Assembly (NCBI RefSeq): GCF_018881755.1
Contig: NZ_JACVPS010000002.1
Coordinates: 1 to 64,000, forward strand
Direction of reading: 5' to 3'
Source: Polynucleobacter finlandensis
GTDB lineage: Bacteria > Pseudomonadota > Gammaproteobacteria > Burkholderiales > Burkholderiaceae
Length of the DNA stretch: 64,000 nucleotides
How positions within the stretch are numbered: the first letter of the stretch is position 1; the number at the start of each line of letters is the position of its first letter. The translations under genes were made by a program, and so were the position numbers. Under the pieces are notes generated by a model. That model saw nothing but the letters and a program-made list of their open reading frames with translations. It searched no databases and had not been told where the DNA came from. Below are positions 7,596 to 15,546 of this stretch, one piece after another.

Positions 7596-7789
7596 TTTCT
7601 TCTCCCACAATTATGTTGTTAGCGGTGAGCCAATACTCTACTTGTGCGCATAAGAAAAACTTGTCCTAAGTCAATTTTCTTAGCGAGAGCGGGTAATACT
7701 TTAGTTCTAATGATGATTTTTAGTACTAAAAAACGCTATGAGGATTTCTATTATTGCGGTGCGTTAAAGAATATTTTTAATATCGACTA
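7596..7789. other. Non-coding remainder of the 0.4-kb cassette
   Basis: This is the promoter side of the small-peptide gene. It contains the palindrome TTTTTAGTACTAAAAA (about 7717-7732) and AT-rich sequence. I see no other gene. Confidence 0.4.
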
Positions 7790-7873
7790 AGGATTAGACA
7801 TCCTCGGCTCTGGTCGATTCCGCCCCGGGCCACCAAGAATCACCAAAACCACCTTCGGGTGGTTTTTTCATTT
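7790..7873 (+). repeat. Cassette repeat R5
   Basis: AGGAT-TAGAC-ATCCT, CGGCTCTGG, TCGATTCCGCC, CCCCGGGCCACCAAG, terminator CCACC-TTCG-GGTGG with six T. No gene ends at this copy. Confidence 0.95.
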
Positions 7874-8105
7874 TGTTGTCCAGCAAAAGCAAATACAAAA
7901 CTATAGGAAATGGAGATTTGGCGATTGCTAGCTGTAAGTTGGAAAGCAGAAAAACTTCTTACTTATCGTATCCTCTAATGTCTGCTTGACCATCCCTCCA
8001 ATTACTTTATAAGACTTATTTAAAAAGAAGTGTTCTCTAGGACACATTAATCTACTCGAGGTGTTGTTTAAAACGGCAAAATCCATAAGCCCCTAAAATT
8101 AGCTA
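7874..8105. other. Leader region of the SRPBCC cassette
   Basis: 232 bp without a gene. It holds an imperfect copy of the TGTCGTTT palindrome (TGTTGTTTAAAACGGCA, 8062-8078) 27 bp before the start codon. No strong ribosome binding site is visible for the downstream gene. Confidence 0.45.
8062..8078. repeat. Palindrome P3 (imperfect TGTCGTTT type)
   Basis: TGTTGTTTAAAACGGCA. Both arms differ from the consensus at one position each, yet T-to-G pairing could be kept in RNA. It is in the leader of the SRPBCC gene. Confidence 0.65.
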
Positions 8106-8672
8106 ATGAAATGGTTTTTGACACTTGCCTTAGCCTTCTTTATTTCTCAGAGCTTTGCTCAAGAGAATTCCAATCCCTTTGATGTTCATGTGAACGTGAC
8201 CTTGGTGGATGGCCGTTTTCATGCTCAAGCAAGTTATTCTGTACCAATCAATATTTGTAGCGCCTATACATTCTTAACAGATTACGAGGGCTCTAAAAAT
8301 ATCCCGGGAATAATTGAAGCAAGGGTTATTTCAAGAGTGGGTAATAAGGCTCGCGTATACAGGGTGATTGAAGAGCAAATTCTATTTTTCCCTATTGAGA
8401 TGAAATCAACAGTGGAATATACAGAGCTACCAAATAGGTCTCTAACTTTTGAGCAGATCAGCGGCGATAATAGGTCTTACAAGGGGACCTGGAAATTGCT
8501 AGAGGAAAAAGATAAAACAGTTTTTAAGTATGACGCTCAAATTGAGCCTAACTCAATTATCCCCTCAGCCATCATTGAATACTTTATAAAAAATAGTATG
8601 CGGGGACGATTTGAATCCATGGCACAAAGAGCCACCCAACACAAGTCTATTGAAGCAGTGGCTTGTAAATAG
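8106..8672 (+). CDS. Secreted SRPBCC/polyketide-cyclase-like protein
   Basis: 188 residues with a signal peptide (1-18, cleavage after SFA) and a START-like SRPBCC fold. Diagnostic segments are the helix containing AYTFLTDYEGSKNIPGI, the strand RVIEEQILFFPIEMKSTVEY, and the long C-terminal helix (about 155-185), which together form a hydrophobic ligand pocket in this superfamily. The ligand is unknown. It is alone in its cassette. Unlike other cassette genes it stops 65 bp before the downstream repeat. Confidence 0.78.
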   Translation: MKWFLTLALAFFISQSFAQENSNPFDVHVNVTLVDGRFHAQASYSVPINICSAYTFLTDYEGSKNIPGIIEARVISRVGNKARVYRVIEEQILFFPIEMKSTVEYTELPNRSLTFEQISGDNRSYKGTWKLLEEKDKTVFKYDAQIEPNSIIPSAIIEYFIKNSMRGRFESMAQRATQHKSIEAVACK

Positions 8673-8737
8673 CCTTCACTTTTTCTGGTGCGCATTGACT
8701 AAATTAGAGGTGCCACTTGATGCAATGTATTTAGGTG

Positions 8738-8820
8738 CAGATTTGGCTCCTAGGCCCTGGTCGATTCCACCCTGGGCCACCAAGAAACACTAAAACCACC
8801 TTCGGGTGGTTTTCTCATTT
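8738..8820 (+). repeat. Cassette repeat R6 (partly degraded)
   Basis: Weak left arm (AGATTTGGCTCCT), then AGGCCCTGG, TCGATTCCACC, CCTGGGCCACCAAG and terminator CCACC-TTCG-GGTGG with TTTTCTCATT. The C-to-T and G-to-A changes suggest an older copy. Confidence 0.9.
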
Positions 8821-9169
8821 ACAGAAGATTAATTCCAAAACCTTTCATCAGCAAAGCAAATAAGCCAAAGCAGATAACAGTTATCACCACGCAAGCTCCC
8901 ATGGTTATCCAGAATCCTAGCCTGGGAAGTAGGTATGGAAATAATAGAAACATAGGCAATGTTGGAATCACATACCAGAAGGTGTAATAAGCGTGATTAG
9001 CTATTTTCTCTTCGGGTTGGTTTTCTACATACAGCCATACAAGTGTTAGAAGAGTCATTAATGGCAATGCCGCAATAAAACCGCCTAACCTATCACTGCG
9101 TTTGGCAACCTCAGAAATGAATACAACCATTCCTGCTGTTAGTAGATATTTGGTGATGATCCAAGCCAT
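8819..9169 (-). CDS. DUF3147-family inner-membrane protein
   Basis: 116 residues from the ATG at 9169 (AAAGG six bases upstream), all hydrophobic with four transmembrane segments. A longer version from 9199 is possible but lacks a ribosome binding site. The N-terminal ISEVAKRSDRLGGFIAALPLMTLLTLVWLY pattern (read in parts: SEVAKRSDRLGG, AALPLMTLL) is typical of DUF3147. The function of the family is unknown; it may be a small transporter or permease. Its TAA overlaps the last bases of repeat R6, so it is convergent with the previous cassette, and it is divergent from the sulfite oxidase genes of the same cassette. Confidence 0.82.
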   Translation of the reverse strand: MAWIITKYLLTAGMVVFISEVAKRSDRLGGFIAALPLMTLLTLVWLYVENQPEEKIANHAYYTFWYVIPTLPMFLLFPYLLPRLGFWITMGACVVITVICFGLFALLMKGFGINLL

Positions 9170-9207
9170 AGAAGCCTTTATAGTGAGTGCTTGCCCCATT
9201 ATAGGAA

Positions 9208-9224
9208 TGTCGTTTAAAACGACA
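9208..9224. repeat. Palindrome P4 (TGTCGTTT type)
   Basis: TGTCGTTTAAAACGACA, perfect. It lies between the divergent DUF3147 and sulfite oxidase genes, where an operator would be expected. Confidence 0.85.
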
Positions 9225-9316
9225 TTTTTAATGTGTGATGAGGGTAATCACCAACGCATGTCTCTTCAAAAGTAGCTATTCTTACTTCAACCAAAAATAC
9301 TATGGAGGAGACATCC

Positions 9317-10537
9317 ATGAATTCAGAAAACTTTACCAATAGACGTAAAGTCATTACAGCGGCTTTGGCTGGTGGAGCCAGTTCTTTATTGCCATCTTGG
9401 GCAATGGGGGCAGAGAGAACTAATTTGCCTATTGCCTACGGTGAGCGCGAACTCATGGCCTTTCCTGAAAAGAAGCCCATGATTGTGCTGACTTCTAGGC
9501 CGCCGCAATTAGAAACCCCATTTCAGTATTACGACAATCATGTCATTACGCCAAACGATGAATTCTTTGTGCGTTATCACATGGCCGGCATTCCAACATC
9601 GATAGATCCCAACACTTATAGATTAAAAGTTGGCGGTAATGTAGAAAAGCCTTTAGAGATTTCTCTAGAGGCGTTAAAGAAAAACTTTCCATCTCAACGC
9701 ATTGTTGCTGTTAATCAATGCTCTGGTAATAGCCGCGGCTTATTTGAGCCTAGAGTTAATGGTGGGCAACTCGGTAATGGTGCGATGGGTAATGCCGCTT
9801 GGGTTGGCGTTGCCTTAAAAGATATTTTGAAGGCGGCCAATCCCGGTAGTGGAGCCAAGCAAGTTACTTTCAATGGCTTGGATCAGCCAATTCTCCCAAG
9901 CGATTCAGATTTTGTAAAAGGTCTAGATATTGATCACGCCATGGATGGCAATGTGATGGTTGCCTATCAAATGAATGGAACAGATATTCCTTTCTTAAAT
10001 GGTTATCCAATCAAGTTAATTGTTCCTGGCTACTACGGAACGTATTGGGTTAAGCACCTTAGTGAAATTAAAGTGGTCGATGATGTATACAACGGCTATT
10101 GGATGAATCCTGCTTATCGTATTCCTGATAATGACTGTAACTGTGTCGCGCCAGGAACGGCACCCTCAAAAACCATCCCCATTAATCAATTTACGATTCG
10201 ATCTTTCATTACTAACTTTACAGACAGCAGTGTCGTCAATGTTGGTAAATCAGTTCAGGCAAGAGGTATTGCCTTTGATGCGGGCTATGGCATCAAAAAA
10301 GTTTTGTTCTCTCAAGACAATGGACAAAATTGGACAGAGGCAAGATTAGGCCAAGACCTTGGACGTTTCTCATTTAGAGAGTGGCGCATTGAATTTACGC
10401 CAAAACAAAAAGGGACATTGGACTTAAGGGTCAGAGCATTTAATCATGCTGGCCAAGTTCAGCCCATGACTGCAAGCTGGATGCCGGCTGGCTATATGCG
10501 AAATATTGTTGAGACTGTAAAAGTCACAGCGGTTTAA
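9317..10537 (+). CDS. sorA: Sulfite:cytochrome c oxidoreductase, Mo subunit (SorA-like)
   Basis: A 406-residue periplasmic molybdoenzyme predicted to oxidise sulfite to sulfate. A Tat signal is present (NRRKVITAALAGG, Arg pair at 9-10). The Moco domain carries the molybdenum-ligating Cys135 in VNQCSGNSRG, followed by GYYGTYWVKHL. The C-terminal Mo-co dimerisation domain begins near residue 280. No haem domain is fused, which is why the separate cytochrome follows. ATG 9317 is chosen over 9302 because GGAGGAG lies six bases upstream. Together with the next gene it forms a sorAB pair carried as one cassette. Confidence 0.9.
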   Translation: MNSENFTNRRKVITAALAGGASSLLPSWAMGAERTNLPIAYGERELMAFPEKKPMIVLTSRPPQLETPFQYYDNHVITPNDEFFVRYHMAGIPTSIDPNTYRLKVGGNVEKPLEISLEALKKNFPSQRIVAVNQCSGNSRGLFEPRVNGGQLGNGAMGNAAWVGVALKDILKAANPGSGAKQVTFNGLDQPILPSDSDFVKGLDIDHAMDGNVMVAYQMNGTDIPFLNGYPIKLIVPGYYGTYWVKHLSEIKVVDDVYNGYWMNPAYRIPDNDCNCVAPGTAPSKTIPINQFTIRSFITNFTDSSVVNVGKSVQARGIAFDAGYGIKKVLFSQDNGQNWTEARLGQDLGRFSFREWRIEFTPKQKGTLDLRVRAFNHAGQVQPMTASWMPAGYMRNIVETVKVTAV

Positions 10538-10547
10538 TGAGAAGAAT

Positions 10548-10859
10548 ATGAAAAAAACTATCCTCCTTCTATCTGCTCTTGCTTTGGCACAAATGGCACA
10601 AGCTAAAACGATTGAGTTGCCAGCCGATACTGTTTTATGGCGACCATCAGATTTGCCCGGCTATCAGCTGACTTTACAGAAATGCTCTACCTGCCACTCT
10701 GCCCACTATGCAGAATATCAACCGCCCAATACGGGAGTTGGCTATTGGAATGCTCAAGTTTTAAGGATGAAAAATGTATTTAAGGCGCCCATTACTGATG
10801 AGGAGGTTCCAGTCATAGTCGACTACCTTAATAAAACTTATGGGGCAAACAGGAAATAG
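10548..10859 (+). CDS. sorB: Cytochrome c subunit of sulfite oxidase (SorB-like)
   Basis: 103 residues: signal peptide (1-19), one CxxCH haem c site (CSTCH, C46/C49/H50) and a Met in VLRMKNVF as possible distal ligand. It begins 10 bp after the molybdenum subunit and would accept electrons from it in the periplasm and pass them to the respiratory chain. The stop TAG (10857-10859) lies in the next repeat. Confidence 0.88.
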   Translation: MKKTILLLSALALAQMAQAKTIELPADTVLWRPSDLPGYQLTLQKCSTCHSAHYAEYQPPNTGVGYWNAQVLRMKNVFKAPITDEEVPVIVDYLNKTYGANRK

Positions 10860-10941
10860 AATTAAACATCCTCGGTCCTGGTTCGATTCCGCCCCGGGCC
10901 ACCAAGAAACACCAAAACCACCTTCGGGTGGTTTTTTCATT
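10858..10941 (+). repeat. Cassette repeat R7
   Basis: AGAAT-TAAAC-ATCCT, CGGTCCTGG, TTCGATTCCGCC (keeps both T of the tRNA T-loop, so is closest to the parent there), CCCCGGGCCACCAAG, terminator with six T. Confidence 0.95.
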
Positions 10942-10963
10942 AGACCTCAGTTACATTGTTGTT

Positions 10964-12148
10964 ATGAAAGCGCTCAAGAAAAGAGTCTTGGGGTCCTGTT
11001 GTGGCGCCCATATTCTTCATGATGGATATTCTGACCTGCTATATGTCATGTTTCCTATTTGGCAAATGGCATTTGGTTTATCGCTTGCTGAAGTTGGCTC
11101 CTTAAAGACTTTATATTCGGGGGCAATGGCTTCGCTACAAGTCCCAGCAAGTATGTTGTCAGAAAAGGTCGGTGAAAAACGCCTATTGCTATTCGGCACT
11201 CTGATTGCGGCAATTGGATTTTTATTATCTGGTTGGACTACCGGTTTTTTGGGTTTAGCAGCCTGTTTAGTTCTTAGCGGTATTGGCGCCAGTGTTCAGC
11301 ATCCCCTTTCCTCCTCATTAACTTCCCATGCTTTTCAAGGTTCGGAATTAAGGGGCGCTTTGAGTACATATAACCTTTCTGGCGATATAGGGAAGGTGTT
11401 GTTGCCATCACTCTGCGCAGCTTTATTGGCAATCTGGGATTGGCATACCGTAACCAGCGTGATGGGGCTCTTGGGATTGCTAGCTGTAATATTCTTAGCA
11501 GTTATTCTGCCTAAAACAACGGTTACTAATCACTCTAAGACCCAGCTAGATGAGGCATCAGGTGATACAAGCCGAAAAGGCGCGAGTAGTAACTTTCTTA
11601 ATCTAGGCTTTATTTCTTTATCGTCAATTGCTGCGATCGATAGCGCTACTCGTATGGGCTTTCTAACGCTACTACCTTTTTTATTAATGTCTAAAGGTGC
11701 CACAGTCACTCAAGTGGGCTTTGCGCTGAGCTTAACTTTTGCTGGTGGCGCCGCAGGTAAATTTGTTTGCGGGTTTATCGCAGCTCGATTTGGCGTAATC
11801 AAAACCACTTTGATAACAGAGATTGCCACGACTATTCTGATGGCTTTAACCTTGCCAATAAATCTTGATGTTGTTATGTTGATGTTGCCATTAGTTGGTG
11901 TTGCCTTAAATGGAACATCCTCTGGGCTTTATGGAACTGTCCCCGAGTTAGTTCCGCCGCATATGCGATCAAGAGCATTTGGAGTGTTTTATACGGTAAC
12001 AATTGGTGCCGGTGCTATTTCACCCCTTGTTTATGGTTTTATCGGTGATAGGCTAGGGGTCCCTAATACTATTGCCCTAATTGCTGGCTCAGTATTAATG
12101 GTGCTGCCGCTGACTTTGGGTTTGAAAAAAGCTTTTAGAAGATTATAA
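10964..12148 (+). CDS. MFS transporter
   Basis: 394 residues with about twelve transmembrane segments. The family signature between TM2 and TM3 is visible as SEKVGEKRLLLF, and the second half repeats it (AARFGVIKTTL). The opening HILHDGYSDLLYVMFPIWQ resembles the fosmidomycin-resistance-like MFS branch, though the substrate cannot be assigned. ATG 10964 is used; a GTG at 10928 would start inside the repeat terminator. The start is only 23 bp past the T-run of R7, leaving little room for a promoter. Confidence 0.85.
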   Translation: MKALKKRVLGSCCGAHILHDGYSDLLYVMFPIWQMAFGLSLAEVGSLKTLYSGAMASLQVPASMLSEKVGEKRLLLFGTLIAAIGFLLSGWTTGFLGLAACLVLSGIGASVQHPLSSSLTSHAFQGSELRGALSTYNLSGDIGKVLLPSLCAALLAIWDWHTVTSVMGLLGLLAVIFLAVILPKTTVTNHSKTQLDEASGDTSRKGASSNFLNLGFISLSSIAAIDSATRMGFLTLLPFLLMSKGATVTQVGFALSLTFAGGAAGKFVCGFIAARFGVIKTTLITEIATTILMALTLPINLDVVMLMLPLVGVALNGTSSGLYGTVPELVPPHMRSRAFGVFYTVTIGAGAISPLVYGFIGDRLGVPNTIALIAGSVLMVLPLTLGLKKAFRRL

Positions 12149-12158
12149 GTCTAGAGTT

Positions 12159-12241
12159 AGGATTAGATATCTTTAGGCTTGGTCGATTCCGCCCCGGGCC
12201 ACCAAGAAGCACTAAAACCACCTTCGGGTGGTTTTTTCATC
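12159..12241 (+). repeat. Cassette repeat R8
   Basis: AGGAT-TAGAT-ATCTT, AGGCTTGG, TCGATTCCGCC, CCCCGGGCCACCAAG, terminator CCACC-TTCG-GGTGG with six T. Confidence 0.95.
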
Positions 12242-12261
12242 AATAGCGTCTAGAATGGCCG

Positions 12262-13113
12262 ATGTTGTATTTCATATTGCGGCTCTTTAGCTCGCTTCCA
12301 TTGGCAGCCATTCAAATTATTGGCGCTGGCGCAGGTGTATTGGTTTACTTATTCTCTCCCAGGTACCGACGACGCCTATATAAAAATCATCAGAGCGCAG
12401 CCCATTATTCGGGATTCAAATCAACCCCGTGGAGGGCGGCTGCCGAATCTGGAATGATGTTTGCTGACACATTATGGATTTGGAGGCATCCAAAATCCTC
12501 CATTAATAAAGTAACTATTGAAAACTTGGATCAAGTTATTGAGCTATCCAAAAATGGCAAAGGCTTAATTGTTCTTGCTTCACATTTAGGAGGCTTTGAA
12601 ATAGTGCCTCGTATTTTTGCTGAACATACAAGAGCAACAGTAATGTATAGGCCAGCCCGAAAAAGATGGGTTAATGAGCTTATGCTTCAATCAAGAAAAC
12701 ATACCGAGATTGAGTTTGTTGAAGCAAATCTTGGCGGGGTTCGTCAGATTAAACGAGCTTTAATAAAGGGTGAGGTAGTTGGCCTATTGGCGGATCAGGT
12801 GCCTAGCGTTGGCGATGGGGTGTGGGCTAAATTTTTTAATCAATATGCTTATACAACCTCATTTCCAATTAAATTGGCTCGCCAAATAAATGTAGCAATC
12901 CTTTTTGTTAGCGCAGAAAGACTGGGATTAGGAAAGGGCTGGCTCATTAAGAGCCAATTGATGAATGAGGCATTTCCTGATTGTTTAGTTGATGCCTGTA
13001 CGGAAATGAATCATTATTTTGAGGAGATGATACTTTCTAAGCCACATCAATATATGTGGTCTTACAACCGCTACAAAAGACCAGCTGGAGCAGAATTGGC
13101 TCCCACAGAGTAG
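12262..13113 (+). CDS. LpxL/HtrB-family acyltransferase
   Basis: 283 residues. An N-terminal membrane anchor (about 8-31) is followed by the lysophospholipid/lipid A acyltransferase domain with the catalytic HxxxxE motif at H108-E113 (SHLGGFE), a substrate-binding RPARKRW, and LLADQVPSVGDGVWAKFFN, matching the GLLxDQ-P-GxGxxxxFFG block of late lipid A acyltransferases. It should transfer a secondary acyl chain to a lipid A precursor or act on a related lipid. The start is 21 bp after repeat R8, with no clear ribosome binding site. A chromosomal homologue lies at 35773-36660. Confidence 0.85.
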   Translation: MLYFILRLFSSLPLAAIQIIGAGAGVLVYLFSPRYRRRLYKNHQSAAHYSGFKSTPWRAAAESGMMFADTLWIWRHPKSSINKVTIENLDQVIELSKNGKGLIVLASHLGGFEIVPRIFAEHTRATVMYRPARKRWVNELMLQSRKHTEIEFVEANLGGVRQIKRALIKGEVVGLLADQVPSVGDGVWAKFFNQYAYTTSFPIKLARQINVAILFVSAERLGLGKGWLIKSQLMNEAFPDCLVDACTEMNHYFEEMILSKPHQYMWSYNRYKRPAGAELAPTE

Positions 13114-13185
13114 GGCATCCTCAGCCCTGGTCGATTCCGCCCCGGGCCACCAAGAATCACAATAGCCCATTTGTTGGGCTATTTT
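13107..13185 (+). repeat. Cassette repeat R9 with a replaced terminator
   Basis: AGAGT-AGGGC-ATCCT, CAGCCCTGG, TCGATTCCGCC and CCCCGGGCCACCAAG are standard, but the CCACC/GGTGG hairpin is replaced by a different one, AATAGCCCA/TTGGGCTATT followed by TTCTTTTT (13160-13190). The acyltransferase stop TAG (13111-13113) lies inside the repeat. Confidence 0.92.
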
Positions 13186-13190
13186 CTTTT
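13160..13190 (+). terminator. Alternative terminator in repeat R9
   Basis: AATAGCCCA pairs with TTGGGCTATT around a short TTTG loop and is followed by a T-rich tract. It occupies the position held by the tRNA-Phe terminator in other repeats. Confidence 0.75.
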
Positions 13191-13242
13191 TGGTTTTGGC
13201 AGGTGTAGACGCCATCGGTTTTGGATATCCCAAGTATGAGCC

Positions 13243-13257
13243 GTCCTTTTAAAGGAC
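13243..13257. repeat. Palindrome P5 (GTCCTTT type)
   Basis: GTCCTTTTAAAGGAC, perfect. As at 2794-2905, it is followed by CATCCnTGnGT-like sequence and then a TGTCGTTT palindrome (P6), so the two places carry the same composite module. Confidence 0.8.
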
Positions 13258-13287
13258 AAATCAATTTAGCATCCCTGCGTCAGTCGA

Positions 13288-13304
13288 TGTCGTTTAAAAC
13301 GACA
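13288..13304. repeat. Palindrome P6 (TGTCGTTT type)
   Basis: TGTCGTTTAAAACGACA, perfect, directly beside the 3' end of the following minus-strand gene. Confidence 0.85.
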
Positions 13305-13307
13305 ACA

Positions 13308-14060
13308 CTAATTAAAGCTCAGTGAGGCTATCAGCTTAATAATCCAATTATCACTATTGGCCGTAACACCTTTGCCAACCCCAAAGTTAAACGATGATTT
13401 GCCATGCTTGGCATCCATGACCAAGTAGGCGGCATGAGGTTGTTGGGTGATGTTGTATAGGCTCTTGTTGGGTAGGTTATCCCCGTAATACTCCATGCCT
13501 ACATCAACCGTGTGCGTAATCCCATAAACCGCTTTAGCTGATGGTGAGAATGTAGCTGAGCTATTTTTATTCAATGTCACATCAACGCTTGGGTTAATAA
13601 TGAAGCGCCATTTCTGAAGTTGAAGCGCCAAGATAGGAGTTAGCTCGTAATAGGTAGTCTCATTCCCGCCTACATCTTTGATGTAATTAATCTCATTCTT
13701 CACCCCGTAATGCCACAAGCCCTCTTCATCATGGGTGGGAATATACATATGGCTTACCTTCCCGCCATTCACATAGCTCACACCGTTGTAGTTGCTCAAG
13801 TAAAGATTGGCACCAATCTCACTATTACGGGCAATACCATACCCATATTCAAGTCTTGTTTGAAACACATTAGTTTTGAGACCCTGTGATGCTGGTGCCT
13901 GAAATAGATTAGTTTCTACTTCATAGGCAGATTCTTGATATTCCGCAATGAGCTCGTCGTGAACCTTAATCTCAAAAGGTGCCGCAAATACCAAGCTACT
14001 CAAGCAAAGCAAATAAGGCGCTAACTTGAGGGGCTTAAGTGAATATTGAAAAAAAGACAT
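13308..14060 (-). CDS. Outer-membrane beta-barrel protein, unknown
   Basis: 250 residues with a signal peptide (about 1-26, cleavage near VFA-APFEI). Alternating strands with Tyr/Gly follow, ending in LIASLSFN with a terminal aromatic one residue from the end. The pattern (LEYGYGIARNSEIGANLYLSN, split by turns) resembles MtrB/PioB- or transporter-like beta-barrels, but no family is certain. It follows the porin gene by 26 bp on the same strand and probably shares its promoter and Fur-box control. Confidence 0.7.
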   Translation of the reverse strand: MSFFQYSLKPLKLAPYLLCLSSLVFAAPFEIKVHDELIAEYQESAYEVETNLFQAPASQGLKTNVFQTRLEYGYGIARNSEIGANLYLSNYNGVSYVNGGKVSHMYIPTHDEEGLWHYGVKNEINYIKDVGGNETTYYELTPILALQLQKWRFIINPSVDVTLNKNSSATFSPSAKAVYGITHTVDVGMEYYGDNLPNKSLYNITQQPHAAYLVMDAKHGKSSFNFGVGKGVTANSDNWIIKLIASLSFN

Positions 14061-14086
14061 TTCGCGATCATAAAGGATCAGTACGA

Positions 14087-15526
14087 TTACATTTCAATGT
14101 GGGCTCTTAATCCATAGAAATTTACTGGACCACGATCTGCGTTGTATCCTGGATTAGCTATACGCTGATAATCTGCTGAAAGTGAGAGACTCTTATAAAC
14201 ATTCCAGCTATAAAAAGTCTCAAAGATTTGTTCTTTCTTATAGTTGAGTCTCCCATCTCCAATGAACATCGTTACACCACCTTTTTGTAGGTAGCTAATT
14301 TGCTGTGATGAGATTCCATTAAGTGCCGCACCAATTCCAATAGTATCTCGCGGTCTTCCCCAGCCAGCGCCTTTGATGGATAGGCCGCCAGATAATGAAT
14401 TGCTGATATCCGTAAATGCTTGCGTTTCAGTTTGGCCGTTATTCCAACTCCACCTTCCAAAGGCACCAATATTTTCTGTGATCGCTTGCTCGCCATTTAA
14501 TGCGTAGCCCCATTTGGTTTGATACCCATATCGTGTGCTTAAGATATCTGGAGTGGTATTAGTCTGTTGGCCAAAACTCATCGCATTGTTATAGGTAGAC
14601 ATGATTCCACGATTTTGAAAGACTAAAACTCTCGCCTTACCAGCTTGTCCGTTAATCGTATGAAGATGAGTTATTTCAGCTGTGTTGCCGTATTGCTGTG
14701 TCAGGTCATAGTCCAGCGCCAATGTATTTGGTGATTTGGGCATAGCCAATCGAGCCATGCGCATCACCCATTTTTCATCATGGTAATACTCGCCTACAAA
14801 GCCATAGGTGTAGCCACGAGAGTTGGCGGCATAGTCATAAGCACCGCTGGCCATAAGGGACCAGTTTAAAAACTGTGTGCGAGGATCATGACTATAGGTG
14901 TTGGCGTCAAAGAAATCTAATGCCGAGAATGTTCCGTATGACACTACAAGGCGACGCTTATCTACATTACCTGCTAACTGATTAGCAACACCTTCGATAT
15001 GCTCTTGTCCGCCACCAAAGCCAAAGGTCTGGCGTAAAAACATTCTTGCCATGTAATAGATTGGTGGAATCGCCGTTCCCTTTTGTAGCTCACCATTACT
15101 AAACCCACCCAATCCGCTGAGACCAGAAAAGGGAATGCCTTCAAACATCTCAGGGTTGATATAGGCTTCAGCACCCTCCCATAGTCTTGTTCCTAAAAAC
15201 GCTGTGGCCGAGAAGGTATAGCTTTTAGAGATATCGCCATCAGATTTATTTAAAAGACTTTTAGCCCCGTAATAAGGCGAGTTGAAATTATTTTTAAATT
15301 GATTGATATATGTTGCTTGCCCATGAACACTCCATTGCTCTGATGCACTTTCGAGAGCGACTGGACTGTCGATGGTGGGAGCGCTACTGACAGGTGACAC
15401 AGCTAAAACGATAGGGGTATCGCTTACGGGGGACTCGGCATAGACAGGCAAAGATAGCCCAACCAAGCAAAGGGAGCTAACTAGGCTGAAAAAGGCTGTG
15501 CGGTTAGTGCTAAATGAGAAAAACAT
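14087..15526 (-). CDS. OprB-type carbohydrate porin
   Basis: About 479 residues with a signal peptide (cleavage near VYA-ESP) and a large beta-barrel ending in GLRAHIEM. Recognisable blocks are WSVHGQATYINQF, GTRLWEGAEAYINPEMFEG, VVSYGTFSALDFFDANTYSHDP and the DRGPVNFYGLRAH end, typical of the OprB-like carbohydrate-selective porin family. ATG 15526 is used; an in-frame TTG lies at 15538, and neither has a strong ribosome binding site. Two Fur-like boxes lie just upstream, so its expression is probably iron-regulated and the solute may be an iron chelate or a compound needed in iron limitation. Confidence 0.82.
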   Translation of the reverse strand: MFFSFSTNRTAFFSLVSSLCLVGLSLPVYAESPVSDTPIVLAVSPVSSAPTIDSPVALESASEQWSVHGQATYINQFKNNFNSPYYGAKSLLNKSDGDISKSYTFSATAFLGTRLWEGAEAYINPEMFEGIPFSGLSGLGGFSNGELQKGTAIPPIYYMARMFLRQTFGFGGGQEHIEGVANQLAGNVDKRRLVVSYGTFSALDFFDANTYSHDPRTQFLNWSLMASGAYDYAANSRGYTYGFVGEYYHDEKWVMRMARLAMPKSPNTLALDYDLTQQYGNTAEITHLHTINGQAGKARVLVFQNRGIMSTYNNAMSFGQQTNTTPDILSTRYGYQTKWGYALNGEQAITENIGAFGRWSWNNGQTETQAFTDISNSLSGGLSIKGAGWGRPRDTIGIGAALNGISSQQISYLQKGGVTMFIGDGRLNYKKEQIFETFYSWNVYKSLSLSADYQRIANPGYNADRGPVNFYGLRAHIEM

Positions 15527-15546
15527 CGTAAATGACAAATATGCTT

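Noticed and set aside
10928..10963. GTG start of the MFS transporter inside the repeat
   Set aside because: It would begin in the terminator stem; the ATG at 10964 fits the family better.
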